Assembly: GCF_000423085.1 (NCBI RefSeq)
Contig: NZ_AUHH01000008.1
Span: 120,800 to 184,799, forward strand
Direction of reading: 5' to 3'
Length of the DNA stretch: 64,000 nt
From: Granulicoccus phenolivorans DSM 17626 = NBRC 107789 = JCM 15570
GTDB lineage: Bacteria; Actinomycetota; Actinomycetes; Propionibacteriales; Propionibacteriaceae
In this document: in pieces, positions 7,504-16,235 of the stretch
Position numbering within the stretch: position 1 is the first letter of the stretch
Layout: each line of letters opens with the position of its first letter
Position numbers and translations under genes: made by a program
Notes under the pieces: model-generated
Database searches by the model: none
Told to the model about the DNA's origin: nothing
The model's input: the letters and a program-made list of their open reading frames with translations, nothing else

Positions 7504-9424
7504 CGCGGTTTCCTTCGGCCGCCTCGTCGAACAGGGTGTGGGTCCGGGTCTCGCCGACGATTTCGGCGTCGACGATCTGCGGCTGCGCCTCGAGCTGGTA
7601 CGCCTGCCCCTGCTCCCCGGCGGTGATCTCCCGCGGTACGCCGGGCAACTCCGGCGTCCCGGCGGCAGCGCCGTCGGCCCCGACGGTCTCGGTCTCGGCG
7701 GTCAGCGCCGGGTCGCTGTGCCCGGTCCGGGCCAACTGGACCGCGGCAATGGCCCCGCGCAGGTCGCGGGCGACCTGCGGTGCGACATGCTCGTCGTCCA
7801 GCAGGGCAAGGAAGCGCGCCTTCTCCGAATCCAGCAGCGCCGTCACCCGGGCATCGAGCTCGGCCTTGGCCTGTTTGGTCAGCCGGCGGATCGCCTCGTC
7901 CCCGAAGACCGACTCCAGGACGCGCTGGGCCAGCGCGGCGGTGCCGCCGGCCACGCCGATCTCGGCACCGGTCAGCCCGCCGGTCTGGGCGAAGATCACG
8001 ATCATCAGCGCGACGCCGGCCCCGTTCACGCCGAGGGCGAGGAAGCGGGCCCGGGCGCGCTTGTCCATCCCGGCGTCGGCCACCAGGTCGAGGACCGATC
8101 CCTGCCAGTCCCGGATGGTCCGGGCGACCGCGGCCGGGTACTCCCGGGAGGCCCGGGACAGGTCCGCTCCGGACTGATCGAGCAACTGACGGCCGGCGGG
8201 ATTCGCCCGCCAGGAGGCTTCGGCCCGCTCCGCGGCGGCCTCACCCTGCTCCCGGATCAGCGCCTCGAGTCCCGATTCGACGGCGAGTTTGACCGAGTTG
8301 GCGTCGCGGCGGGGTCGGAAGGCCGCCACGATGCGGTCCCGGAGTTTGCTGACGCCCTGGTCCAGCTTGGCGAGCAGTTCGCCGGTTCCGACGAAGTCCT
8401 GCCAGCGCTGCATCACTTCGCCGCGCAGCAGCGTGCCGTCCGCGGTCTGCGCCGCGATGCTGCGGGCGGTTTCGGCGTACAGCGTGTCGACGTCGGCGCG
8501 CAGCCCGTCCAACGCCTCCTGCTGGTCGTCGATCGCCCGGGCGATTCCCGGTGCCCGGGACTCGATCGAGGCGATCGCGCCGGCCAGGGTCTGTTCCACG
8601 ACCCGTTGCCGGCTGCCGCGGTCGGCCGCCAGGGCGGCCAGCCAGCTGCGGATCGGCTGGACCGAGGCGTCGGGCAACAGGCCCTGTTCGTCGACGGGCA
8701 CCTCCGGGACGGCGAACAGGGGCGAGTGGGCCAGCCCCCGTTCGCTCATCAGGCGGCCCAGATCCGGCGGGATCTCCGCCATCGCCGCCGGCGGGATCCG
8801 GTCCAGGACCACCGCGACCGCGGCGCTGCGTTCGGCGGCATGCCGCAGGAACTCCCAGGGCACCGCGTCGGCGTACCGGGCCGCGGAGGTCACGAACAGC
8901 CACAGGTCGGCGGCGGCGAGCAGCTGGGCCGCCAGCTTCCGGTTCTCCTCGACCACCGAGTCGACGTCGGGGGCATCCAGCAGGGCCAGGCCGCGCGGCA
9001 GGGTGTCCTCGGCAACCAGTTGGATCGAGCCGTGGTCGTGCGTCGGTTCCCAGGTCCGGGCCAGTCCCGGCAGGATCCGTTCATCGTCGAACCAGGGCGC
9101 ATCATCGGGATGATGGATCAGCACCGGGGCGCGGGTGGTGGGCCGGATGATGCCGGGCGTGGTCACCGGACGCCCGATCAGCGAGTTCACCAGGGTCGAC
9201 TTGCCTGCACCGGTGGACCCGCCGACCACCGCCAGCAGCGGCGCGTCCAGGGTGGCCAGTCGTGGCAACACGTAGTCGTCGAGTTGGGCCACCAGTTCGG
9301 CGGCGGTGGCCCGTTGCAGGGGCGCGCCGGGTAGGTCGAGCGGGAGTCGCGCGGCGCGTACGCTGTCACGCAGTTCCACCAGGGCGGCGTACAGCACGCC
9401 GCCGCTCATGCCGGCCTCAGCCAT
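7490..9424 (-). CDS. Dynamin-like GTPase, partner of downstream GTPase
   Basis: A 644-residue P-loop protein with G1 VVGGSTGAGKSTLVNSLIG, a PGIIRPTTRAPVL switch I region, G3 LLDAPDVDSV and a weak G4 (VLDRIPP). Residues 250-420 are predicted long helices. A hydrophobic segment (LALGVNGAGVALMIVIFAQTGGLTGAEIGVAGG) could insert in the membrane. The C-terminus is acidic. It overlaps the 543-residue GTPase by 14 bp. It is the first gene of the pair; the PrsW-like gene ends 40 bp upstream of its start in the same direction. Confidence 0.8.
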   Translation of the reverse strand: MAEAGMSGGVLYAALVELRDSVRAARLPLDLPGAPLQRATAAELVAQLDDYVLPRLATLDAPLLAVVGGSTGAGKSTLVNSLIGRPVTTPGIIRPTTRAPVLIHHPDDAPWFDDERILPGLARTWEPTHDHGSIQLVAEDTLPRGLALLDAPDVDSVVEENRKLAAQLLAAADLWLFVTSAARYADAVPWEFLRHAAERSAAVAVVLDRIPPAAMAEIPPDLGRLMSERGLAHSPLFAVPEVPVDEQGLLPDASVQPIRSWLAALAADRGSRQRVVEQTLAGAIASIESRAPGIARAIDDQQEALDGLRADVDTLYAETARSIAAQTADGTLLRGEVMQRWQDFVGTGELLAKLDQGVSKLRDRIVAAFRPRRDANSVKLAVESGLEALIREQGEAAAERAEASWRANPAGRQLLDQSGADLSRASREYPAAVARTIRDWQGSVLDLVADAGMDKRARARFLALGVNGAGVALMIVIFAQTGGLTGAEIGVAGGTAALAQRVLESVFGDEAIRRLTKQAKAELDARVTALLDSEKARFLALLDDEHVAPQVARDLRGAIAAVQLARTGHSDPALTAETETVGADGAAAGTPELPGVPREITAGEQGQAYQLEAQPQIVDAEIVGETRTHTLFDEAAEGNRDGQA

Positions 9425-9464
9425 GCGTCTCCTCGATGAGCGAGCCGTACGCGGGGGCCGGGGA

Positions 9465-10904
9465 TCAGCGTCCGGGCGGCCCCCAACTGGGATTGACAGG
9501 ACTGTACTGCGGGGTGAGGTACGCCGCGGGCGCCGCGCCCGGACCGATCCAGGGGGTGTCTGCCGGTGCTTGTGAGGGCGGCCCGACCCGAGCGGTCGGC
9601 CGCAGTTCCCGGATCCGGCGCAGCAATACCTTCTCCCGAATGTGGCCGGCCTCGTCGATCAGGCCGCGAACCATGCCGTCGCGCAGGTACGCCAGTTCGA
9701 GCATCGCCCATTGGATCCGGACGGTGGAGACGAAGGAGCGCGGATTTCCGGTCAGTAGCCGGCCGAACGCGACCACGACGTCGACCAGGCGCCGGCGCAG
9801 GGAGGCCATGTTGCGCGGGTCGGTCGGCAGCAGCCAGCCGGTGCGGGCATAGTCCTCCAGCCGGGCCCGGACCAGGCGCGCCTGGGTGAACAGCTGGGTG
9901 ATCGCCATCACCAGGATGCTCAGGAACACCGGCACCGCGATCAGCAGATACAACATCAGCAGGGTGGCTTCGCTGGTCACCGTGGAGAGGGTCCCGTTGA
10001 ACCACATGTGGCCCAGGGCGGCGGCCAGGTAGCCGCACAGCGGCGCGACCACCCGGACGATCTTCGAGCGATGTCGCAGCGCGATCGCCAGGCCGATGCC
10101 GGTCATGCAGGTGAACATCGGATGGGCGAAGAAGGTCAGGCCGCCGCGGACGAAGACGAGTTGCTGCATCGCCTGTTCCGGATCCAGCGTCGAGGCGGAG
10201 GTGGAGTTGGCCGCCGCGCGGTAGGCCCGGCCGTAGTAGAGGACGTTCTCGATCCAGGCGAACCCGGTCGCGACCAGCCCGCCGAGCGCGATCCCGGTCA
10301 TCCGGTTGACCCACTGGTTGCGGAAGAAGATCGCGAGCAGGAACAGCACGCTGGCCTTGGTGGCCTCTTCGACGAACGGGGCGACGAAGACGGCAGCGCG
10401 GCTGGCGGTCGCGGGATCGCCGTTGCCCAGGATCCCCAGATGCGAGGCGGCCCAGGTGTTCAGATGCATGGCGGCGTAGGTCGCGACGAAGGCGCCCCAG
10501 CCGAAGGTGAGCAGCCACACCAGCGGACGCGGGCGCCAGAAGCGGTCCAGCAGGATGAACAGGAGCGCCAGCGGCACCGCGGTGTAGCTGGCGTACTGCA
10601 CGAACAGCGGCAGCTGGTCGACGCCCAGACCGAGCAGGGTCCCCCCGGGGACCTGCCGGTCGGGAACGTTCTCCGCATACATCCGCCAGGCGCAGATCAC
10701 CTCGAGCAGGATCAGTCCCAGCACCAGCCAGGTCCGGGGATTCTTCACCAGGGACAGCAGTGGATTCTCCCCGGCCGGCGGTGAGATCGGCAGCCCGGAG
10801 CGGCGCAGCGCCCTGCGTTCGGCATCCGGGGCCGGGGCACCGGCGGCACCGGCGGACAGGTCGGCAGGACGCGTCGGAGGTGCGGCGGTGTGCATGGGTG
10901 CCAC
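9465..10904 (-). CDS. PrsW-family intramembrane metalloprotease
   Basis: A 479-residue polytopic membrane protein with the PrsW motifs: FVEEATKASVLF (glutamate pair), HPMFTCMTG and LGHMWFNG (histidine and asparagine), all in or next to hydrophobic helices. The N-terminal 45 residues are proline/alanine-rich and cytosolic. About 150 C-terminal residues after the last helix are soluble. In Bacillus PrsW cleaves an anti-sigma factor at site 1; no anti-sigma gene lies next to this one. Start is GTG 10904, with an ATG three codons downstream as an equal alternative. Confidence 0.85.
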   Translation of the reverse strand: MAPMHTAAPPTRPADLSAGAAGAPAPDAERRALRRSGLPISPPAGENPLLSLVKNPRTWLVLGLILLEVICAWRMYAENVPDRQVPGGTLLGLGVDQLPLFVQYASYTAVPLALLFILLDRFWRPRPLVWLLTFGWGAFVATYAAMHLNTWAASHLGILGNGDPATASRAAVFVAPFVEEATKASVLFLLAIFFRNQWVNRMTGIALGGLVATGFAWIENVLYYGRAYRAAANSTSASTLDPEQAMQQLVFVRGGLTFFAHPMFTCMTGIGLAIALRHRSKIVRVVAPLCGYLAAALGHMWFNGTLSTVTSEATLLMLYLLIAVPVFLSILVMAITQLFTQARLVRARLEDYARTGWLLPTDPRNMASLRRRLVDVVVAFGRLLTGNPRSFVSTVRIQWAMLELAYLRDGMVRGLIDEAGHIREKVLLRRIRELRPTARVGPPSQAPADTPWIGPGAAPAAYLTPQYSPVNPSWGPPGR

Positions 10905-10954
10905 AGTAGCGCGGGCGAGGTTGCGGTCCCAGACCGCTAAACTTTGCCCCCGAA

Positions 10955-11031
10955 GCCCTCATAGCTCAGCTGGATAGAGCAGCAGCCTTCTAATCTGCGG
11001 GTCGTAGGTTCGAATCCTACTGGGGGCGCCA
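10955..11031 (+). tRNA. tRNA-Arg (anticodon UCU)
   Basis: A 74-nt cloverleaf with encoded CCA (11029-11031). The acceptor stem GCCCTCA pairs with TGGGGGC. The D-arm is GCTC...GAGC, the anticodon loop CTTCTAA gives anticodon TCT, and the T-arm is GTAGG-TTCGAAT-CCTAC. The MFS gene begins 51 bp downstream. Confidence 0.96.
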
Positions 11032-11082
11032 CAGTCGCGAAGTGGGACACCGGCGCGGGTACGCGGGGCGTAGCGTGTCCCC

Positions 11083-12288
11083 GTGCCCGAGCCCACCCAT
11101 CCCCCGGCCGACTTCTCCTGGCGGGTCCTGCTGATCACCGCGTACCTGCCCACCCTGCTGGTCTCGATCGGATTCGGCGCGGTAGTACCGCTGATCGCGG
11201 TCTCGGCGATCGATCTGGGCGCCAGCCCGGGAATGGCCGCGTTCGTGGTCGGGGTGTACGGGCTGGGCGGGCTGCTGGCCGACCTGCCCGCCGGTGCCAT
11301 TGCAGCGCGATTCGGGGAGAAGCGCAGCATGATCGGCGCCTGTGTGATCGAGGCGGCCGCGATGATCCTGGCCTGGCAGTCGCAGCAGTTGTGGCTGTTC
11401 ATCGTGGCGATCGCGGTGGCGGGCGCGTGTGCGTCGATGGTCCAGTTGGCGCGGCAGGCGTACCTGTTGGTGGCGGTGCCGATCCACCTGCGGGCCCGGG
11501 CGATGTCCGGGCTGGGCGGCACGTTCCGGATCGGCTGGTTCATCGGGCCACTGATCGCCGCGGGGGTGGTGGCCGCCTTCGACACCCGGGCGGCGTACGT
11601 GGCGGCGGCGATCATGAGCCTGGCCTCGGCGCTGATCATGCTCGCCCTGCCCGAGCCCGAGGGCGCCCGAGCGGTGACCGAGGACACCGGGCCCCGGCTG
11701 GGCACGGTGATCCGGGAGAACCGCAAGTCGTTGCTCACCCTCGGCATCGGGGCCATGGTGCTGATGCTGGTGCGGGCCGCCCGGCTGACGATCGTCCCGC
11801 TGTGGGCGGCGCAGCAGGGCGTACCACCGCACCTGATCAGTCTCTTCTTCGCCGCCGCCGGCCTGGCCGAGATCGTGATGACGCTGCCCTCGGGATGGGT
11901 GATGGATCGCTACGGCCGGTTCTGGGCGGCGGTCCCGACCCTGCTCGCGCTGGCGATCGGGTTCGCGGTGCTGCCGCTGGCCACCACGGCGTGGGCGATC
12001 GGGCTGGTCGCGTTCTGGATCGGCCTGGGCAACGGCTTCTCCGCCGGCGTCGTGATGACCCTGGGCGCCGACACGGCGCCGAAGAATGCCCGCCAGCGGT
12101 ACCTGGCGGTGTGGCGCCTGATGGTCGACGGAGGCAATGCGGCGGGCCCGCTGTTGGTCACCGCGACCGTGGCCGCGGCGCCGCTGTGGGGCTCGGCGCT
12201 GCTGGCCGCGGCGGTGTGCCTGGCCGGGGCCGGGTGGTTCACCCGCTGGCTGCCGCGTAGGCCGGGGCCGGTCAGCGTCCTAGAGTGA
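11083..12288 (+). CDS. MFS transporter
   Basis: A 401-residue protein with twelve predicted membrane helices and the major-facilitator loop motif between helices 2 and 3 (GGLLADLPAGAIAARFGEKRSM). The equivalent loop of the second half is SGWVMDRYGRFWA. Substrate unknown. It starts with GTG at 11083 and ends 4 bp before orn, so the two may be cotranscribed. Its codon use does not stand out from its neighbours. Confidence 0.88.
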   Translation: MPEPTHPPADFSWRVLLITAYLPTLLVSIGFGAVVPLIAVSAIDLGASPGMAAFVVGVYGLGGLLADLPAGAIAARFGEKRSMIGACVIEAAAMILAWQSQQLWLFIVAIAVAGACASMVQLARQAYLLVAVPIHLRARAMSGLGGTFRIGWFIGPLIAAGVVAAFDTRAAYVAAAIMSLASALIMLALPEPEGARAVTEDTGPRLGTVIRENRKSLLTLGIGAMVLMLVRAARLTIVPLWAAQQGVPPHLISLFFAAAGLAEIVMTLPSGWVMDRYGRFWAAVPTLLALAIGFAVLPLATTAWAIGLVAFWIGLGNGFSAGVVMTLGADTAPKNARQRYLAVWRLMVDGGNAAGPLLVTATVAAAPLWGSALLAAAVCLAGAGWFTRWLPRRPGPVSVLE

Positions 12289-12292
12289 CGCT

Positions 12293-12922
12293 GTGAGCAA
12301 CGAGAAGCTGGTATGGATCGACTGTGAGATGACCGGACTGGACCTGGCCGGCGGCGACGTCCTGATCGAGGTCGCGGCCCTGGTCACCGACGGGGAGCTG
12401 AACGTTCTCGGCGACGGCGTCGACGTGTTGATCAAGCCGGAGCCGGCCGCACTGGAGCGGATGACCGATTTCGTCCGGGACATGCACGTCAAGTCCGGGC
12501 TGCTGGCCGAGCTGGACCAGGGGGTCAGCACCGAGGAGGCCGAGCAGCAGGTGCTGGACTACCTCAAGCAGCACATTCCCAGTGACTTCCGCGCTCCCCT
12601 GGCCGGCAACACCATCGGCACCGACCGGGCGTTCCTGGCGCGCTACATGCCGACGCTGGAGCAGTTCGTGCACTACCGCAACGTCGACGTGTCCAGCGTG
12701 AAGGAACTGGCCCGGCGCTGGTTCCCGCGGGTCTACTTCAATACCCCGGCCAAGTCGGGCAACCACCGGGCGCTGGCCGACATTCAGGAATCGATCGAGG
12801 AGCTGCGCTACTACCGCGAGGTGCTGTTCGTCGGTGAGCCCGGCCCGGACACCGACACCTGCAAGGCCGCCGCAGCCAAACATCAGGGCTCGCTGACCGG
12901 GGCCACCCCGGCCGCAGAATGA
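12293..12922 (+). CDS. orn: Oligoribonuclease
   Basis: A 209-residue DEDDh-family 3'-5' exonuclease. The first motif is LVWIDCEMTGL (Asp and Glu ligands), followed by PLAGNTIGTDRAFL. The C-terminal NHRALADIQESIEELRYYRE supplies the histidine and last aspartate. Orn degrades 2-5 nt RNA to mononucleotides and finishes pGpG breakdown. Start is GTG 12293. The gene directly upstream of tRNA-His is a common actinobacterial arrangement. Confidence 0.95.
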   Translation: MSNEKLVWIDCEMTGLDLAGGDVLIEVAALVTDGELNVLGDGVDVLIKPEPAALERMTDFVRDMHVKSGLLAELDQGVSTEEAEQQVLDYLKQHIPSDFRAPLAGNTIGTDRAFLARYMPTLEQFVHYRNVDVSSVKELARRWFPRVYFNTPAKSGNHRALADIQESIEELRYYREVLFVGEPGPDTDTCKAAAAKHQGSLTGATPAAE

Positions 12923-13005
12923 TCTGATTTCCCTTGGGCGGATTTTCCCGCTAGTATTCTTCGGTCGCCACAAGCGAGGCCAGCCGGCCTCTCTGGGGCA
13001 GACAT

Positions 13006-13082
13006 GGTGGGTATAGCTCAGCTGGTAGAGCACCTGGTTGTGGTCCAGGTGGTCGCGGGTTCAAGTCCCGTTACTCACCCCA
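13006..13082 (+). tRNA. tRNA-His (anticodon GUG); integration target of the mobile element
   Basis: The body is 13007-13079, with the acceptor GTGGGTA/TACTCAC, anticodon loop containing GTG, T-arm CGGGTTCAAGTCCCG, and CCA at 13080-13082. Base 13006 is G and can pair with discriminator C73, giving the extra G-1 typical of tRNA-His. The 3' end overlaps by 8 bp the last codon and stop codon of the convergent serine recombinase gene. This marks it as the chromosome/element junction. Confidence 0.96.
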
Positions 13083-14754
13083 AACGGGTCAGGTGTGAAC
13101 TTGCGACCAAGGGGCCACCCTTGGTCGCGGTTCGCGCCTGGCCCATTTTCTTCGCCTCGGCGGCCCAGCTCAGGGCGTCGGCGTGGAGGCCGGAGAGGCT
13201 CAGTCCGTCATACGGGTTCCGGTAGCCGACGCGCACGTCGTTGTCCTCGTCGATGTAGATCGCCCTGAACAGTGCTTGGTTGCACAGTCGGCGGTTCGCG
13301 TCGTCGGCGTGCTCGTAGAGGTCGGCTGCGTTGGACAGCAGTTTCAGCGAGTCGTCGAGGTTCGCCCGCGCGTCGGCATAGTGGCCGTGGTGAGCGGTGA
13401 TCCGGTGCTCGATGGTCTCCAACGACGCGGTGATCCGGTCCTGCTCCTTCTTGAGCAGGTCGAGCGGGATGGCTCCGGCGTAGTGGGCTTGCAGCAACTT
13501 CTGCTGCTCGCCTTCGAGTTGGGTTCTCCGGGACGCGAGGTCGGCAAGTTCGGCGGCTCCTTCGGCCATCATCTCGTCGAACCGGGCATGGATCATCGCC
13601 GAGACCGCCTGCGTCGTCTCGGGATCGAGCTGCACCTTGGCATAGAAGCGCTCGATGAGCCGTTCGACCTGCTCGATGAGCATCGCCTGCCGGGTGCAGT
13701 CGCCTCTGCCACCATGCCTGCTCGCGCACACGAAGTACGGGTAGATCGTGCCCTGGCTGCTCTTGGCGTTGCACACCAGTAGCCGCGAGCCGCACTGGCC
13801 GCAGAACACCGTCCCCTTCAAGTAGTGCTCGTGGACTTGCGTTGCATCTGCTGCCGAGCGGTGCGTGCCGAGCACGGTCTGCACCTGGTCCCACACCTCG
13901 TTGGGGACGATGGCCTCGTGCGCTCCGGCATAGGTCACGCCCTGGTAGCGGACGCTGCCCTTGTAGTACGGGTTCGTCAGCATCCGATGCACCGACGACT
14001 TCCCGATGGGTCGGGACGGTCGCCGCGGCGACGCCGCTGTCGTGAGCCCGCGCGCTACGAGCTCCTGGTGAAGCTGGCTCGTCGTCCAGTCGCCGGATGC
14101 GAACACCTGGAACGCCCACCGCACCAACGGGGCTCGCTCCTCGTCGATCTCGACGGTGCGTACTTCCCGCCCGAACTCGTCGCGCACGCCGACGTTGCGG
14201 TAGCCGATGGGTGCCTTCGTCACGGTGCCGCCCTGCGCGGCCTTCTGCGACAGACCCTTGACGACCTCGGTGGCGAGGTTGCGGGAGTAGAACTCCGCGA
14301 TCGAGGACATGATGCCGTGCAGCAGCATCCCGGACGGGGTCTCGTCGATGTTCTCCGTGGCCGACACCAGCGTGACGCCGGCGTCCTTGAGGGCGAGGTG
14401 GATGGTCACGTCGTCGGCTCGGTTGCGGGCGAGCCGGTCGACCTTGTGGACGATGCAGTAGTTCGTCTTGTGCTTCGCGACGTACTGGATCATCCGCATC
14501 AGTTCGGGCCGGTCGGCCTTGCGCGCGGACTCGCCCGCGTCGACGAACTCCTCGATGATCGTTGCTCCGAGCTGGTCGGCCTTGCGCTGGTTCGCCTCGC
14601 GCTGGGCCGGGATCGAGAAGCCCTCCGCCTGGCCGCCCTTCTCCGCCTGCTCCTTCGTGGAGACCCGTAGGTAGGAGACGGCGAATGATCCGGGGAACGG
14701 GGTGGGCGCTACGAGGCTGTCTATCGCGGTTCGGTCCGCGTCGATGATCGTCAT
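13075..14754 (-). CDS. Large serine recombinase (element integrase)
   Basis: A 559-residue site-specific recombinase. Residues 20-170 form the resolvase domain: FAVSYLRVSTKEQ with nucleophile Ser32, then VHKVDRLARNRADD and GIMSSIAEFYSRNLATEVVKG. A Recombinase domain follows (PIGYRNV...SSVHRMLTNPYYKG). Then there is a zinc-ribbon with FCGQCGSRL and YFVCASRHGGRGDC, and a long coiled-coil (about residues 390-470) ending in a C-terminal tail. Such enzymes integrate DNA without host supercoiling requirements. The TGA stop (13077-13075) lies inside the tRNA-His acceptor stem, which puts the integrase at one end of the element. Confidence 0.94.
   Translation of the reverse strand: MTIIDADRTAIDSLVAPTPFPGSFAVSYLRVSTKEQAEKGGQAEGFSIPAQREANQRKADQLGATIIEEFVDAGESARKADRPELMRMIQYVAKHKTNYCIVHKVDRLARNRADDVTIHLALKDAGVTLVSATENIDETPSGMLLHGIMSSIAEFYSRNLATEVVKGLSQKAAQGGTVTKAPIGYRNVGVRDEFGREVRTVEIDEERAPLVRWAFQVFASGDWTTSQLHQELVARGLTTAASPRRPSRPIGKSSVHRMLTNPYYKGSVRYQGVTYAGAHEAIVPNEVWDQVQTVLGTHRSAADATQVHEHYLKGTVFCGQCGSRLLVCNAKSSQGTIYPYFVCASRHGGRGDCTRQAMLIEQVERLIERFYAKVQLDPETTQAVSAMIHARFDEMMAEGAAELADLASRRTQLEGEQQKLLQAHYAGAIPLDLLKKEQDRITASLETIEHRITAHHGHYADARANLDDSLKLLSNAADLYEHADDANRRLCNQALFRAIYIDEDNDVRVGYRNPYDGLSLSGLHADALSWAAEAKKMGQARTATKGGPLVASSHLTRLG
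13103..13128. terminator. 11-bp hairpin at the integrase 3' end
   Basis: A perfect 11-bp inverted repeat (13103-13113 with 13118-13128, loop of 4) lies 20 bp past tRNA-His and inside the last codons of the recombinase. It could terminate tRNA-His transcription and form part of a recombination-site arm. There is no U-tract, so the terminator call is tentative. Confidence 0.4.
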
Positions 14755-14930
14755 GGCTCTTCTCCACAGTCACTGGTCCTGCCGACGCGGACTTGTGAGA
14801 GCGGATGTTGATCGTGAGAAGAGCCCGAAGGCTGTAGGACTAGGCCGAGTCGGCCACGTTTACTTTGCCTCGCCGTGGCGGCGAAGCGCTAGGACCACAA
14901 CATCCGCCATCCGCGACGGATGCCTCCATT

Positions 14931-15137
14931 CTACGACGACGCGCTCGCGGAGGCACGAGGGCGCTTCGGTCGCGTCGATCCCTCCGAACGGCACGCTCCC
15001 GACTGTTGGAGCGCCAGGCGGATCAGCAGCTCGCAGAGCTTGTCCAGGTCGGGCGGCTCGTGGAACTCGGCGCGGATCGTCAGCTCGCGCTCGCTCTGTT
15101 GACGCTGCCCGGTCTTCCGTTCATAGCGGCGCGCCAC
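14931..15137 (-). CDS. Small hypothetical protein upstream of integrase
   Basis: A 68-residue, basic, soluble protein (MARRYERKTGQRQQSERELTIRAEFHEPPDLDKLCELLIRLALQQSGA). The middle helix (DKLCELLIRLALQ) suggests a small helical protein. It is 3 bp downstream of the DUF4913 gene in the same direction, so it is probably translated from the same message. Because it lies just before the integrase, it could be a recombination directionality factor. That is a guess from position only. Confidence 0.5.
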   Translation of the reverse strand: MARRYERKTGQRQQSERELTIRAEFHEPPDLDKLCELLIRLALQQSGACRSEGSTRPKRPRASASASS

Positions 15138-15140
15138 GAT

Positions 15141-15719
15141 TCACACCTCGCCCGTCTCCGGGTCGATGCCCGCGAAGAAGGCATCCTCTGCTTCCTGGCG
15201 CGCATCCACCATGTCGATCACGAACCGAACGAAGTCTTCGTCGCGATCCGTGATCGGTGAGTCCTCGATGGGCTGAGTGGGGTCTTCACCGGGCCAGCTC
15301 GTCTGGCGAGTCGGGCGGTCTCGGTCGAGCCGCGTACCGCAGGCCGACACCCAATCACGAAGGCGGGCACGGGCATCGGCGAAGTCGCGGTGCCAGCCGA
15401 GCGGTGCCGACCCATTCTGCTCGGGGTCGTATGCGCACAGCCAGTGCAGGTGCAGCGCCGACAGTTCCCAGAGGAGCTCGGGGTGACGGTGCCAGTAGGG
15501 CGGAACGACGCTGGCCGGAAGTCCGTAGGTGTGGCGAAGCCAGTCCACCCAACGGTTCAGTTCGAGCAACTCGGCTTCGAGATCGTTGGCGGTCAGCAGA
15601 TTCCAGTTGACCGGATGCGGCGGCTCGGGCACGTCGAAACGCGGGGACGCGAGACCTGCCTCGGGTGGCATGTCGTCGTGCTCAGGGTGGAACTGATCGC
15701 TCATGGCGGGATCGCTCAC
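15141..15719 (-). CDS. DUF4913 domain protein
   Basis: A 192-residue soluble protein from GTG 15719, whose GTGA overlaps the SSB stop; ATG 15704 is an alternative start. The conserved block is LNRWVDWLRHTYGLPASVVPPYWHRHPELLWELSALHLHWLCAYDP, diagnostic of DUF4913, a family found in actinobacterial conjugative elements. An acidic tail follows (EDSPITDRDEDFVRFVIDMVDARQEAEDAFFAGIDPETGEV). Function unknown; the constant position next to VirD4 and SSB suggests a role in DNA processing for transfer. Confidence 0.8.
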   Translation of the reverse strand: MSDPAMSDQFHPEHDDMPPEAGLASPRFDVPEPPHPVNWNLLTANDLEAELLELNRWVDWLRHTYGLPASVVPPYWHRHPELLWELSALHLHWLCAYDPEQNGSAPLGWHRDFADARARLRDWVSACGTRLDRDRPTRQTSWPGEDPTQPIEDSPITDRDEDFVRFVIDMVDARQEAEDAFFAGIDPETGEV

Positions 15720-16153
15720 ATTCCGATGGCAGCCGCGGTGGACGGCGCGGCCTGCTGAGGTCCGGTGAACGCCGCGGCGTCTCGGCCGGAAGTGCGTTCG
15801 CTGCGATCCACCTCGTAGCGGGTGCGGGCGAGGTCGTGTCCGATGCGCGTCGCGATGAACTCCTCGCCCTCGTACCGCTGGCCGTTGCGCTCGTAGGAGT
15901 AGTCGCGCACCCGTCCGTCGGCGATGATGTTGTCGCCCTTGGCGAGCCGCTCGGCTCCCTGCTCGGCAGCACCGCGATACGCAATGAGGTCGTGGAACGT
16001 CGTCTCCAGTTGCGTGAAGGAGTTGTCGGGCTCCTTGCGGTAATGCTCGATGCCGACCTTCATGTAGAGCCGTGCGTCGCCGCGGTCGGTGTAGCTGAGC
16101 TGCGGGTCCGAGGCGACAAAGCCGGAGATGGACTGGTGGGTACGAATGGCCAT
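15716..16153 (-). CDS. Element-encoded single-stranded DNA-binding protein
   Basis: A 145-residue OB-fold protein (MAIRTHQSISGFVASDPQLSYTDRGDARLYMKVGIEHY). The SSB core is weakly conserved (TFHDLIAYRGAAEQGAERLAKGDNIIADGRVRDYSYERNGQRYEGEEFIATRIGHDLARTRYEVDR). It probably coats the transferred strand or antagonises SOS in the recipient. A strong ribosome site (AGGAGG) precedes ATG 16153. A conserved GCGCACCTGCC motif lies about 50 nt further upstream. Confidence 0.8.
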   Translation of the reverse strand: MAIRTHQSISGFVASDPQLSYTDRGDARLYMKVGIEHYRKEPDNSFTQLETTFHDLIAYRGAAEQGAERLAKGDNIIADGRVRDYSYERNGQRYEGEEFIATRIGHDLARTRYEVDRSERTSGRDAAAFTGPQQAAPSTAAAIGM

Positions 16154-16235
16154 GATGGCGTCCTCCTGAACTCGGGCGACCAGCCGTGTGTGGCCGCTGT
16201 GTCAGGCAGGTGCGCTTCGGCACCCAGACGCAGCG

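Noticed and set aside
10959..11756. 265-codon frame crossing tRNA-Arg on the minus strand
   Set aside because: It runs through a certain tRNA gene and is antisense to a clear MFS transporter.
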